A model generated the notes under the pieces. The model saw only the letters and a program-made list of their open reading frames with translations, had not been told where the DNA came from and did no database searches. A stretch of DNA of 64,000 bases, from contig CM058232.1 of the NCBI GenBank assembly GCA_030180135.1, positions 91,624,630 to 91,688,629 on the forward strand, given 5' to 3'. The position numbers were made by a program, and so were the translations under genes. Position 1 is the stretch's first letter. Every line of letters starts with the position of its first letter. The DNA comes from Orychophragmus violaceus. Taxonomy: Eukaryota > Streptophyta > Magnoliopsida > Brassicales > Brassicaceae. Of the stretch, positions 13,018 through 24,587 are shown piece after piece.

Positions 13018-13101
13018 GTTACTTTTTTATTATAATATAAACAATATAATAAAATATTATATATTCATATTATAATATAAAAATATAATAAAATAATGTT
13101 A

Positions 13102-13165
13102 TTTTTAGTGTTTTATGAACAGTGTTGCGTCAAATTCGGTGTGACACTGTTCAAAACACCAAAAG
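13102..13165. repeat. Foldback repeat, about 64 bp
   Basis: A left arm with GTGTTTT and GAACAGTGT is answered by a right arm with ACACTGTTC and AAAACACC around a short AATTCGG centre. It could be a tiny MITE, or belong to the undefined left end of the neighbouring Helitron. Confidence 0.55.
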
Positions 13166-13853
13166 TTTGCTTTTATTGTTAGATGTAATCAATACTGTAA
13201 TGAGAGAAGTGTCTTTCATGGTGTTGACACCTCAGCATCTGTATTACTGACACATCAGATTAATGAAAACCACTTAGAACCAATAAAAATATGTCTTTCA
13301 TCCACGTTAAAATCCAACTGCATACAAGCTTTCCTCATTGAATATAGCGAAACTTATCGCCTTCCTTCATCCATGTCGACAAATCTTCCTCTCTTAAACC
13401 TAAATCGCCTCCTCCTACTCACTTGATTTCTCTAAAAGCAGATAGATGATCCGTTTTTACAAAATTTCGCCATCACAGTCTCTGATTCTCCTCAAGCTTA
13501 ATTCAATTTACAAGCGGAAGAAATTCATCATCATAGCTTGCCAAATTTTTTTTTTTTGTTTCAGACCACAAATTTGGTATATGTTTCGGATCCGTCGTTT
13601 CAGAGTCTAGAAGACCGAATCCTAATCTTTCAGGCTTAGGTAAGTAGTAGCCACTGACATTCTTATATGTTTGATGATAGTTATTCTTGAGATTTTCTTT
13701 GATTCATCTAGACGAGGAAAGGAGAGGTGAATCAGATGAATTTCCCCAGTTTCGTAAATTCTCTATCCGTACTTTTAAGGAACGCTACTTCAGGATTTGC
13801 GTATAGAATATAGCTTCAGAGCATGGAGAGAGAGAGAGAGAGCTCCAAATTTT

Positions 13854-14180
13854 TTGTACAAAGGGAAGCTGGAGAACCAAACATGAATCGCTGTTAAAAG
13901 GTTTAACAGGAAAGCTTGGTCTGATTATCGTCAGTTTTTGGTAAGCTTATTTATTTGCACTCAACGATCATTTATGTTTTGCGTATCCATTTTCAATAAT
14001 AAACTCTTACCCTCTTTGGCCTTAATATGTGAGATTAGGAAGAAGCCAAAGTTGTTGGTCAAATACGGAATCATAGGATCACAAATCTACTTGGATGTGC
14101 TGCTTTGAAGGTGAAGAAATACTATTAGTTGCTGAGTTTATGCCTAATGATACTTTGGCAAAACATTTTTCCACTGTAAA
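13854..14180 (+). pseudogene. Captured fragment of a BSK-type receptor-like cytoplasmic kinase gene
   Basis: BSKs relay brassinosteroid signals. Exon piece 13854-13940 reads LYKGKLENQT, stop, IAVKRFNRKAW and RQFL, ending at a GT donor at 13941. After an intron, the piece from 14039 reads EEAKVVGQIRNHRITNLLGC. After a one-base frameshift it continues with LLVAEFMPNDTLAKH. These are the characteristic words of the BSK kinase N-lobe (VKRFNR, RNHR-NLLGCC, LLVAEFMPN-TLAKH). Only the N-lobe is present. The TGA and the frameshift make it a dead fragment. Which BSK was the donor cannot be decided by eye. Confidence 0.85.
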
Positions 14181-14351
14181 TCCCAAACTCACTGCAATAT
14201 CAGACAATATGCAATCAAGCAGTTTAAAAAGGTTATTATGGCTCATTCGATTCCATCGAAATGCCATCTCTACTAGCTTTAATTTGAGAGAATGTGGATG
14301 TTTTTTGAAAATCTGTTTTGAATTCAGTGTAAAACGAAGCTTGTGCTTGGG

Positions 14352-14909
14352 ATTTTGAAAGAAGTGAAGCCTCAGAAGCTTATGCTTGCTGATGGAACCG
14401 AAGTTCCTTACGGTCTCTTAGTGTGGTAAACTGGTGTTGGTCCATCTTTATTTGTGAGGTTTCTCGATCTTCCAAAAGATCCAGGTGACTCCAACATCTC
14501 AACAAGCTTGTTCTTTTTTTTTTTCTCTTCCAAGAATCTATTTTGACGAGTCTCTGGTATTGGATTATTCTCTGTTTCCATAGGATTGGAATCGATCGTG
14601 AATTCGTATACCTTCTGTACAAGACGTGTTTGCAATTGGTGATTGGAGTGGATATCTTGAGAGAACTTAATCAACACTTCCTGCTCTTGCATAGGTCTGA
14701 TTAATGTTGTTGTAGGAGAACTCCATGTTTTACTCTTGTGTCTTAATTAACCAAGTTTCTGATCAATGAAGGTGATGGGAAAAGCTGGAGGAGGAACAGC
14801 ATGTTACGCAAAGGAAATTGAACTTGGAGAACCATTTGTGTAGAAGCATATGGGAAGTATGGCCACTATTGGGAGATACAAAGCTCTGGTTGATCTCCGT
14901 GAGAGTAAG
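14352..14909 (+). pseudogene. Captured fragment of an NDA-type alternative NAD(P)H dehydrogenase gene
   Basis: NDA enzymes are rotenone-insensitive type II NAD(P)H dehydrogenases of the inner mitochondrial membrane. Exon 14352-14484 reads EVKPQKLMLADGTEVPYG, LLVW, stop, TGVGPS and LDLPKDP, ending at a GT donor. A degenerate exon from 14584 starts IGID. The exon at 14772-14909 reads VMGKAGGG, KEIELGEPFV, stop, and GSMATIGRYKALVDLRESK, ending at a donor. These match the C-terminal half of plant NDA proteins. Introns are retained and stops are present, so it is a captured, inactive fragment. Confidence 0.88.
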
Positions 14910-15101
14910 GTATATAAAAATATCCATCGGTTTCATCTTAAATTCCTTCAAAACACACTTAAAAACACATAGATAGCTAATTGCATTCTGCTAATACCAC
15001 CTGGTGATTTCATATTCAAACAGACTGCATTAATATTACTTCAAATATGTCTATAATATGTTTTCATTGTTAGAACTCAAAACAAATGTGTGTACATGAA
15101 A

Positions 15102-15261
15102 CAGATTTTCTACAGAGCTCCAGAAATCAGTAAGTTCATGAGGTTGTTGTTAGTTATCATCTATTTAAATATTTTGTGGTCGACTCTTTGTATATAATTG
15201 AAGCTTTTTCTCTTCTTTCGTTGTAGTTAGTGGACTTTCTTATGGCCATCCGTTAGATACC
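15102..15261 (+). pseudogene. Captured fragment of a PRP4-type protein kinase gene
   Basis: Piece 15102-15129 reads QIFYRAPEI up to a GTAAGT donor. The next piece, from 15227 after a TTGTAG acceptor, reads in phase ISGLSYGHPLD and then a stop. FYRAPEI-I-GL-Y-HPLD is the activation-segment region of PRP4 (pre-mRNA processing kinase) homologues. Only about 22 codons are visible, so the family call rests on one conserved block, but the splice phase agrees. Confidence 0.65.
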
Positions 15262-15446
15262 TAAAGCCAAAAGATTTTGGTTCAGTGATTAAAGGCTATG
15301 TGAAAGCTGAGGCTTCATATATTTTAAAATTTTCTGATATTATGTAAGAAAAACTTCTATCGTATATGCATCTGCCTATCTTTTATTTTTTGTAGTGCTG
15401 TCAATATTGCAAGAATCTTAGATTTCTAAGTTTTTCTTCTGATAAG

Positions 15447-16241
15447 GATATGGAGCTCTGCTGAATCGTGTACACACCTTTTAGAAGGATATCATGGGGC
15501 AATCTCCTATGTTGCTTTTGTTAACTCCGAAGGTATGATCATATTAATTAACAAAGAAAGATTTCACGTTTTCCGCTCATCTATCACTTCCTTACAATGT
15601 AGCATCTGCAGCTAAAGATCGGACATTAATGTTGTTTAAGATAGACATGGATAATAAATATATAACCAAAGGTAATTTCTCCGGTTAACTAAAGTCATCT
15701 CTTTATGTATAAAAGTTGATACAGCTGAAATCGAGTGACCCTACTACAATAGTTGCTTACAAGATCTTGCGTGCACACAAGGCGTGAGTGGCAAGTGTTG
15801 CAGCTCAGAAATACGGGAGAAATGTTTGATATTTTCTCTAGCGCTCAACTTGTGTATCGTAGTTGAAACTACTGTGTTGTAATTCAGGTTTGCTCGGGTT
15901 CATGGGATTGCATAATCAATTTATGGGACACAGATGAGTTTACTTCAGAATTGTCAGTAGCAGTGAAGAGAAGAAAAGGGAATAATCAGGTCGTGAAACC
16001 TCAATTAGAGATACCCTCAATAAAGTCAGAATGATATGCAAACTCTTTGAAACGCAATTTATGCTCTTCAGCTGAAAAGGTAGAGGTGGGTGTACTCTTC
16101 GATAGTTGAAGTATTTAATTTCAATTTCGATTCTGAATTTCTTACAGGGAGAAGCGGGGACACGCAATGTGCTCATCAGTTGTTTGGCCAGAGGATGATA
16201 TAATTTGTTCATGTTCATGGGACCATTACGTAAGGAGATAG
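15447..16241 (+). pseudogene. Captured fragment of a WDR12/YTM1-type WD40 gene
   Basis: WDR12 (yeast Ytm1) is a ribosome-biogenesis WD40 protein of the PeBoW complex. Exon 15447-15532 reads SSAESCTHLLEGYHGAISYV and then AFVNSEG up to a donor. Exon 15603-15671 reads ASAAKDRTLMLFKID. Later exons read AYKILRAHKA, CSGSWDCIINLWDTDEF with KRRKGNNQ, and finally SSVVWPEDDIICSCSWDHY. The order and wording follow plant WDR12. Several in-frame stops and the lack of the N-terminal NLE domain show it is a fragment. Confidence 0.85.
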
Positions 16242-16521
16242 GATGTTCCGACAGAGAAAGATTGTTATAATTTATATCTCATGATGATATAGTATAACAC
16301 ATATTTATTCCTGCATAACCAAATGTATGTGTTATATGGGATGATTACATTAAGTAAGGAGAAGGGATGATTACTTTAATCTCTTGATGTTTTTACTAAG
16401 AGTAATTTATTTCTAATTTGCATAAATTATAGACATGATATTTTAGCTGTAAAATAAAAATACCTTAAGCCAAAAGTTATTTTAAAAAAAATCATCAGCA
16501 AAAAATAGTTTGAAAATAAAC

Positions 16522-16549
16522 CCGCTGCGTAGCGCGGACGAATACCTAG
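16522..16549 (+). other. Helitron 3' terminus: hairpin plus CTAG
   Basis: CCGCTGC, GTA, GCGCGG forms a stem with a one-base bulge, followed eight bases later by CTAG and a host T. This is the rolling-circle termination signal of Arabidopsis-type Helitrons. Confidence 0.85.
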
Positions 16550-18114
16550 TTTTATTAAAGAAGCTTAACACCATTAATTGGTATTTGCAGTTCCATTGGA
16601 GCTGGCCTAAAAGGTTTGGGAGTCATAAATCTGTAAGTCTTCTTATGATGGAGTTTAAACGATGTTAAATTCATTTTCTTCTTGTAGAGAAAAAACTTCT
16701 CCTAATAAGAACATAACCTAGATTGGTAAAAAACTACTATATTTTTTACCAACTGAACCAACTCACGTTACTTATTTACATGTATATCAACGTAATTGCA
16801 TATTTAGGTTTTGAATGTGTGACAGATAAAAGATGGAGGAAACACTTATGATTAACGACCGTTTTTAATCTCCTATCCAATTTTTATTCTTAGTTATATA
16901 TCAGTTCACTACATTACGTAATATAAAATTAAAGAACTATTGGTGGTTCAAATATGTGAACAAAAATTATAAACCATTAACTACAGTCAAAACTCAGCTA
17001 TTATAGAGTGTTTCTTTTGTTTTTCATTTTAATTTGATTTATTTACAAAAATAATAATAAGCATGCTAATTTTTTTAATTGTTTTGGTTACATAAACTTC
17101 TAATTTTTAACTTTGTTCATAAAGAGAATTCACATAATTTATTTAAATATAAAATTATTCAAATTTTATGTTATTTGTCACAATTGAATATCCAAACTCC
17201 CATCTCTAGATTTTATAGTTATAAACTAATTTATTTTTCTCAGAAAATAGTATTTAATAATTTATAGATCAAGTTAATCCTATTTAGACAATCATTTTTA
17301 CCATCAATATAGTTAGAAAATTTAATTAAAATTTAATAATAATTATATCTATATCATATTTTTAAATTGAAAACCGAAAATTACCAAACTATATACAGTT
17401 TATAAAAACAGATACATTTTATATAGAAAATTATAAATATTAACCACAACCATATATATATATATATATATTTGTTTATAAAAACTAATTAAAAAAAAAT
17501 ATATAACTAGCGTTTAATTATGAAATTTGTATTGCTTTTTCCATTCAACCTTATATTTTGAACCGCTTGATCTGTCGGTTCCGCACTTGTACTATCTGAT
17601 CCATTTGATCTGCATTTAATCTGCTTGTTCCGCATGAACCACTTGATCCACAACACATGATCCGCTTTCTCCATTCGAAGTTTTATTGTAGTTGATTTGA
17701 AATAATCGAGGATTTATGTAGTTTTTTTTTTTTGAACCAAGTTTTTCAAAGAGGGTTTATGTAGTTGAACCATTAACTTAAGAATTTGCTAATTTCTACT
17801 CTCTATTTATTTGTAAATAATCCATTTGTATTATTATTTGAGTATAGAATTATGTTCATTTGAAATTTTTGGAAATGACATCCTCCATTGACAATTCCAT
17901 TGACAAAGACCAGTTCAAGAATTGATGGATGACAGAAACTATGTGCAGTATCTGTAGTATTAGTATATGAAGTGTGCATCTCAATGTACGTTCAGTTTTT
18001 AGTTTTATATAAATAATGTTGTTAGTTTTTGTCTACGTTAATTATGAGTCAATAACTTGGATGACTGAGTTGTTTTTAAATTTTAGAAGTTTATATTTTA
18101 TTGATAAATTGTTG
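16550..18114. other. AT-rich intergenic sequence, no gene seen
   Basis: Strongly AT-rich with no convincing coding frame. It holds a (TA)n run near 17452-17471. At about 17560-17680 there is a degenerate series of words like CCGCTTGATCTG, a low-copy imperfect repeat of unknown origin. The 62-codon frame at 17079-17267 is low-complexity and not supported. Confidence 0.6.
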
Positions 18115-18492
18115 GTGAAATGAGTTTGCATATAGTTTATACATGAGGCTTATCATCTCATAACTAGTCATATATGTAATAACAATAGATTGGAATACCT
18201 AATGGAATCCTCTCTCCCCTTTCTAGATCAGTAGAGCCACTCACTTGTTTCTTTTTCTTCTCTCTGGCAGTCGGTGGTCTTTGCTGCCATCGGAAGAGGC
18301 CCCGTGATTTAATTCCTCTTTCTAGCCTCTCCCTTCCTTGCCGGATTTTACTTGTGCAGATTGTGGAGTCGAGTTTATTCTCCTCCAATTTCCAAGTCGG
18401 TGGTCTTGCGTCGGTCTCCGGATACGGTGGTGGGCGATTCATGTTTGCATGCGGCGGTTTCATCTACACTCGTGGCTGTCTTCCCTTGGTCT
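18115..18492. other. Older insert or host segment interrupted by copia B (left part)
   Basis: GC-richer, gene-like sequence from about 18200 without a conserved frame, cut at 18492 by copia B. Its continuation is 44078-44166 and 44849 onward. The 16-mer at 18115-18130 recurs with one mismatch at 45715-45730, as a long target duplication of a retroposon would. Confidence 0.4.
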
Positions 18493-19216
18493 TGTTGGGA
18501 TTATGTCCTGAAATCATATTGTACTGACTTTGATTGATAGTTGTATTGTCGAGATCGGATAATTCATGTGATACTAGGTAGTCATAATGTTTTGCTAGAA
18601 GCCGCTTATGACAAATGAGTTGTAACTCATTGCTAGTATTATGTGAACCTACAGGGTCACACACCTAAGCAAGCTGGATACACTTAGTATGGGATTGATC
18701 ATTGGCATATGGTCTGGTCAATGTGTATTGGATACACATTGAAATCGAGTTTTAAGAGGTGTGTCGATCGACACCATTGGGTGTGTCGATCGACACAAGG
18801 CTGGTTACGAAACTGATGTTTCGGTTTGATGGCTTAAACGAATTGGATTAATCCAATGATCGGTTTTAGTCATTCCAGGTCTATATAAAGGCTTATATGG
18901 ACGACCTGGAACCCTAGCCGTGGTTGAGACTTCTTCTTGACAGAAAACGCAGCCACCTCGAGAAACACAGGAATTCCCAGGAGATCCGATTCCCGGCACT
19001 AGCATCCCGGCGAATTCCAGCTTGTGTGCGTGTGGACTGCAATAGCGGCGCAGCATCTGAGGCGCTGGAGATCTTGTTTATCTGACCCAATTCTGCTGCA
19101 AAGTTCCAGGTAAACACGAGATCATCGGTAAGGATTCAATTAACTAAATCCTAGATCCTAGGCTTCAGGAACTGGATGGAATTCTGAAACTGTTAGAATT
19201 GGCCGATGTTCCTTCA
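18493..19216 (+). repeat. 5' LTR of copia B (724 bp)
   Basis: Begins TGTTGGGATT and ends GTTCCTTCA. A TATA box (TATATAAA) is at 18882-18889. A pair of perfect GTGTCGATCGACAC palindromes (18761-18774, 18783-18796) lies about 90-120 bases upstream of the TATA box. Confidence 0.95.
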
Positions 19217-19217
19217 C

Positions 19218-19230
19218 TGGTATCAGAGCC
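19218..19230 (+). other. Primer-binding site of copia B
   Basis: TGGTATCAGAGCC, initiator tRNA-Met type, one base after the LTR. Confidence 0.93.
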
Positions 19231-19372
19231 TTAGGGTTTAATCATTGAATCTGAAGCATGGAATTCGAATAATCATGTATTTGAATAGGTTGATGCTTGT
19301 TGATTTTCGTTTTGATAAATATAATCTCGGATTTTGTTTGTATCGAAAACGATAAACCTGTGTTTTCGCACA

Positions 19373-19677
19373 GTGTCGATCGACACAAGTTTGTGTCGGT
19401 CGACACATCGCGAAAACGATTATAAAATTTTAGGGTTTTCGCACAGTGTCGATCGACACAAGTTTGTGTCAGTCGATGCACCGTGAATACGCTTTTTAAT
19501 ATTTGGGTATCGATCTTAGAGATCGCACTGTGTCGATCGACACACTGGGTGCATCGATCGATACAGGCTGTGCGAAAGGATAGATCGGTTCAATTGGATT
19601 GATCCGGTTATCTCGCATGGTTAAATTTTCTGATACCCTACTGTGTCGATCGACACAAGTTTAGTGTCGGTCAACAC
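19373..19677 (+). repeat. Array of four paired CGATCG palindromes in the leader of copia B
   Basis: Units of about 14 bases of the form GTGTCGATCGACAC occur in pairs: 19373/19393, 19446/19466, 19530/19551 and 19643/19664 (start positions). Starts within a pair are 20-21 apart. A fifth pair is in each LTR. Within a pair the two units can form a stem with a 6-8 base loop. Several changed positions in the second unit give G:U pairs in RNA. Confidence 0.85.
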
Positions 19678-20051
19678 AAGCCTTGCGATTGGTTGATCGG
19701 TTCAATTGGATTGAACTGGTTATCATGCTTGGTTAAGGTAGATCGGTTTAAATTGGATGAATTGGTTCAATTGGATTGGACTGGTTATCTCAATTAGTAT
19801 AAACCGATTTGATTGGATAAGTCGGTTCAATTGGATTGACCGGTTATCGGGTTTTGTTAAGGTTGGATGCGAACTGTAATCGTTTGGTTATTGAACCAAA
19901 TGATTGAGAATCCGAACCAAATGACCTAACCCACTTTTGTTAGAACAATTAAAACTCAATTAAAATTAAAATTTAAAAACATGTTCTAAACCCATAAGAA
20001 TACACATTGGATGTGTATTAGATCAAAGCTTAGTTTCAATGTGGTTAACTG

Positions 20052-20400
20052 TCAAGACTCATTTCGTTGTTGTGATAGTCTAGCCAAGAGCTTGGTGTCC
20101 ACAATTACATGAGTAAGGCAGGTAGTAGTGTTGATGGTCTTGCAGTGCTTGACATCAACAATTACGTGACCTAAGAGATTGATTTACTAACCTTTTAAAG
20201 TTCCGTTTCCTCAACTAAATATCAAGTGACCTTGATGTCTTGACCAATCTTGTCTACTGTCAAGACTCGTTTCGTTGTTGGATAGTCTTGGAGTCCTTGG
20301 TATCCACAATTACATGAGTAAGACAAGTGATCATTGATAGACTTGCAGTGCGACTGTCAATGATCACGAGACTGAAGAGATTGGTTAACTTGACTGGGCT
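20052..20400 (+). repeat. Duplicated leader unit with hairpins, copia B
   Basis: Two diverged direct copies, from about 20052 and 20240, share CAAGACTC, TTTCGTTGTTG, CCACAATTACATGAGTAAG and CTTGCAGTGC. Each can fold. The first pairs 20130-20136 with 20153-20159. The second pairs 20327-20340 with 20354-20367 (14 pairs, one G:U). In both the loop contains CTTGCAGTGC. Function unknown; an RNA packaging or translation element is possible. Confidence 0.7.
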
Positions 20401-20685
20401 ATCAGAAGTTCTGGGCCCAGAGACGTCAGAGTGGATGAAACATGGATTGTCTTATCCGCGACCAAGAGTTGTACTGGGTACAATTAACAATGATTTGCTT
20501 ACCTAGATAACTGAAATTTGGGTGATGGCGAGTCGTCCACTCAGATTTTGGTGAAGTATGAGTCTTGTATCATTATATTCATAGAGGAAACATAGTTTGA
20601 ATATAATGCGAGTTTTCTTATTAGATAAGATTTCTCATTTCCCGAACTTCATAATTAAAACTTTTCTTTTCTTAGTTTTCAGCCT

Positions 20686-21270
20686 ATGTCTAAAACTACT
20701 TTCTCGTTGCGATCCGTCCTTGAGAAGGACAAGTTAAATGGATTAAATTTCCTGGATTGGTATCGTAATTTGAGATTTATTCTCAAGCAAGAGAGTAAGG
20801 ACTATGTCCTTGAGAGAGCTCTCCCCGAAAGGCTTGGGACCAATGCCTCGCATGCAGTATATGATGCTTGGAATAAGAATTATATTGATGTGGTAGATGT
20901 GTGTGGTCTGATGTTGGCTGCCATGAACTCGGACTTAAAGAGTCAATACGAGAACATGGAGTCGCCAATAGAGATGATCACCAGCCTGAAACTGAAGTTT
21001 CAGGATCAAGCACGAGTTGAGAGATACCAGATGGTTAAGTCTCTCATTGGGTGCAAGCTACCAAAGGATGCTCCAGTGAGTCCTCATGTCATTAAAATGA
21101 TGGGTTACATTGATAACCTGGGGAAACTGGATTGTCTTGTTAGCCTAGAGTTGGCTACTGAAATCATCCTGCAGTCACTGCCGTCAAGTTTGATAAGTTT
21201 ATCAAGAGCTATATCAAGAATAGCTTGACGAAGACGTTGACTGAGCTGCATGGCACGCTCAAGACAGTTG
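20686..21270 (+). pseudogene. gag: gag of copia B, N-terminal part
   Basis: ATG at 20686 opens MSKTTFSLRSVLEKDKLNG, the same start as gag of A and C. The frame is open for 180 codons through the capsid region (ARVERYQMVKSL, VIKMMGYIDNLGKL, ILQSLPSS). A one-base frameshift near 21188 then puts the rest (LTKTLTELHG) out of frame. Copia C is inserted at 21270. Gag resumes at 28510 after the duplicated AGTTG. Confidence 0.9.
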
Positions 21271-21952
21271 TGAAGGGATTTCTAGCAGTTCTAATCAGGA
21301 TTAGCAACCCTAGTCTGAATTCCGAGCCTAGGATCTAAAGTTCATGTAATTGAATCTATCAGATCTAGAGATTACCTGATGAATATGCAGCGGAAGTGTT
21401 TGCAGATAATCGAGATCACGAAGCGCCTCAAATGATGCGCCTCTACTGGTATCCACACGCACACAAACTGGACCGCAGGGATGCTAGTGCCTTACAGAGA
21501 TCTAATCTCCAGAGAGGTTTATTTCTGTGTTCTGGTGGATGTCTATTAGGTTAGGGACGAGTTTAGGTCGACCATATATCTTATATATGTCGGCTTAAAC
21601 CACAACAGAATTAACCAACGATTAAACCGAATTAATCTGATTAATCCGTGAGTGCATCGATCGATGCACTCTCTGCAACGATCGATGCTGTCCAGAACAT
21701 TTATATCGAATGCATATCAAATATGTATTCACTGGATCATTACATTAATGATCAACCTCGTCTTTAACGCCCAGTTTGCTTAGGTGTGTGACCCTGTAGG
21801 ATCATATAACACTAGCAATGAGTTCTCAACTCATTGATCATAAGTGGCTTCTAGCAAAGCGTTATGACTACCTAGTGTTATGTGATTGTCTCATCTCGAC
21901 TATACGACTTTCACTTAGAGCAAGTACAATAGATTTCAGGACATTCCCAACA
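21271..21952 (-). repeat. 3' LTR of copia C (682 bp)
   Basis: On the reverse strand it runs TGTTGGGAAT to CCCTTCA. The TATA box (TATATAAG) is at 21581-21588. A CGATCG pair is at 21654-21667 and 21675-21688. A purine tract for plus-strand priming (AGTGGGAGA on the reverse strand) adjoins at 21954-21963. Confidence 0.95.
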
Positions 21953-22778
21953 ATCTCCCACTTGTACTGGAATCATCTATTCCTTTAATCCCTTTGTAGC
22001 TATATCTCAATCTAGCATAAGGCAAGCACTGTGTCATCCTTATTCAACCAGATTACGTTTATCGAATCCCGATTTGTACTGATGAAAAACAAACGACTGA
22101 CAATCACCTCGTTTGAGCGCGGCCACGCATTTCCAGTATCAAATCTTCGATAGGCCCAGAGATATTTAACTCCTGTTATATAGGAGATACAAATCCCATC
22201 TTGTCCCATCCATGTCTCTTTCATATTTCATGATACGCCTAATCAGTGTCTTTATAATCACCAGTTACGGCTGACGTTTGACAAAGTCAAGACGAACCAA
22301 TCCATATGAGAGAGGACATGATGAACTCAGGTCTTAGGACTAAACTCTTTTGTCGTAATGAGAAACTCTTATGACACTAATATAACATCTTGTAGAGTTC
22401 TCATTGACGGGTCAAGTCCGATCATGTGTTCTCTAACACATATCTATGTGATTGACTTTAATACACTTATTAATGACTCCATGAAACATGGTCATCAGTC
22501 ACCTCACATACTAGTCTCACGCGGTTGTTAATGTCCCACGTTAACAACCTCGACCAGGGACCATTATAATTTATGTCATTTATTGCTTATAGGGTTTCAT
22601 GATCAAGTCACATACTTGATGGCCTATAAAATGTCATAAATTACTTTGGGACATTATATATATTTAATTAACACAATTAAATAATGCTGAAATAATTTCA
22701 TTAAAGTAACATAACTATTATGTCTTTGTGAACATCATGTCATAACTAAAACAAATACAACTCCCACTGAAATCAAGA
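21953..22778 (-). other. 3' non-coding region of copia C
   Basis: No coding frame. Homologous to the 3' regions of A and B, downstream of the pol stop. Confidence 0.8.
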
Positions 22779-24587
22779 TCATATCTTAAGAAATCTAATG
22801 CCTATAGCAGTGGTATGAAACTCGTGCTTAGGCCTTGGGAGAGGCTTGGTCAGTGGATCAGCAACATTCTCATCCGCCGGGACTCTGCTGATCTTCACAT
22901 CTCCTCTATTCACAATATCACGGATAAGGTGATATCTCCTTTCTATGTGTTTGGATTTATGGTGTGATCTAGGTTCCTTTGCTTGTGCAATGGCTCCATT
23001 ATTGTCACAATACAGAGCCACTGGCTCAGAAATACTAGGAATCACACCAAGTTCAGTGATGAACTTCTTGATCCAAACAGCCTCCTTTGCCGCTTCAGAA
23101 GCAGCGAGGTACTCAGCTTCAGTTGTGGAATCTGCTACAGTGTCCTGCTTGGAACTCTTCCAGCTGACTGCACCGCCGTTCAGGCAGAAGATGTAACCAG
23201 ATTGCGATCGGAAATCATCTTTGTCTGTCTGGAAACTTGCGTCTGTGTAACCACTTACTACCAGCTCATCACTTCCTCCGTACACCAAGAATTTATCCTT
23301 AGTATTTCTCAAATACTTCAGAATATTCTTGACTGCTGTCCAGTGACTTTCACCTGGATCCGATTGGTATCTACTCGTCATGCTTAAAGCACAAGCAACA
23401 TCTGGACGAGTACAGAGCATGGCATACATCATGGATCCCAACGCCGAGGCATAGGGAATCCGACTCATGCGTTCTCGCTCAGCAGGTGTCTCAGGACACT
23501 GCTTCTTGCTGAGACTTATGCCATAAGACATTGGTATGAAGCCCTTCTTGGAATCTTGCATTCTGAACCTGTGTAGGACTTTATCGATATAAGTGTCTTG
23601 ACACAGTCCAATCAGCTTGTTTAATCTATCTCTATAGATTCTTATTCCAAGAATATACGCGGCTTCTCCCATGTCTTTCATTGAAAAACAACTTCCGAGC
23701 CAAGTCTTAACAGACTGTAACAACGGAACGTCATTTCCGAGAAGAAGTATGTCATCTACATACAACACGAGAAATACAACTGCGCTCCCACTAGTCTTCT
23801 TGTAAACACATGGTTCTTCTTCGCTTCTGATGAAATCAAACTTTTTGACTGCTTCATCAAAACGAAGATTCCAACTCCGAGATGCTTGCTTCAATCCATA
23901 AATGAATCGATGAAGTTTGCATACTTTCCTAGCTGCATTTGGATCGATGAAACCTTCGGGTTGTGTCATGTACACATCCTCTTCCAGAATTCCATTAAGG
24001 AAAGCTGTTTTCACGTCCATCTGCCAGATCTCATAATCATAATGAGCAGCTGTTGCTAGGAGAATCCGAATGGATTTAAGCATGCCGACAGGTGAATAAG
24101 TTTCTTCATAGTCAATACCATGAATTTGTTTGAAACCTTTTGCCACTAGCCTTGCTTTATATATCTGAATATTTCCATCCACATCAATTTTCTTCTTGAA
24201 AATCCATTTACACTCAATGGGTCTTGCACCATCGGGTAAATCAACCAAAGTCCATACTTGGTTCTGTGACATGGATCCCATTTCGGATTTAGCGGCTTTC
24301 AGCCACTTTTCGGAGTCAGGGCTCATCATCGCTTCTTCAAAATTCGCTGGCTCGTCACTGTCAATGATCAACAAATCATGACAATTGGTTACGAGAAATC
24401 CATATCTCTCGGGTTCGTGACGGATCCTTTCGGATCGGCGAATTTCAGGCTCCACAGGCGCCGTCTCTACAACTCTTTGTAGATCCAATTGTTGCTCTTC
24501 CTCTACGGGTTGAGCATTTTCCTGCGGATCTCGAATTTCTTCGAGTTGTACTTTACTCCCACTGTTTCTCTTGGAAAGAAACTCTCT
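22779..24587 (-). pseudogene. pol: pol of copia C: reverse transcriptase and RNase H (frame open)
   Basis: Read from 24587 down to 22779. Linker RREFLSKRNSGSK, then RT with WIFKKKIDVDGN, VKTAFLNGILEEDVYMTQPE, YGLKQASRSWN and YVDDILLLGN. The copia RNase H follows with DTVADSTTEAEYLAASEA, CDNNGAIAQAKE and HIERRYHLIRD, and the end is FLKI. No stop interrupts this part. It is in frame with the integrase part but separated from it by one TAG at 24588-24590. The catalytic YVDD and RNase H acidic residues are present. Confidence 0.92.

Larger units (their letters stand above)
13300..16549 (+). mobile_element. Helitron carrying fragments of four host genes
   Basis: The right end has the Helitron signature: a GC-rich hairpin (16522-16537), then CTAG at 16546-16549 followed by T, as in Arabidopsis Helitrons. 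Inside are pieces of four unrelated genes on the same strand, with introns kept, which is how Helitrons capture DNA. There is no RepHel coding, so it is non-autonomous. The left end (TC preceded by A) was not found; it lies somewhere between 13018 and 13850. The start given is approximate. Sequence at about 13330-13640 looks like the 5' UTR and first intron donor of a plant gene, perhaps from the BSK donor. Confidence 0.75.

Noticed and set aside
13854..16241. Functional kinase, dehydrogenase or WD40 gene
   Set aside because: Each is only part of its gene and carries stops or frameshifts, and all are joined in one Helitron. They are captured fragments, not working genes.
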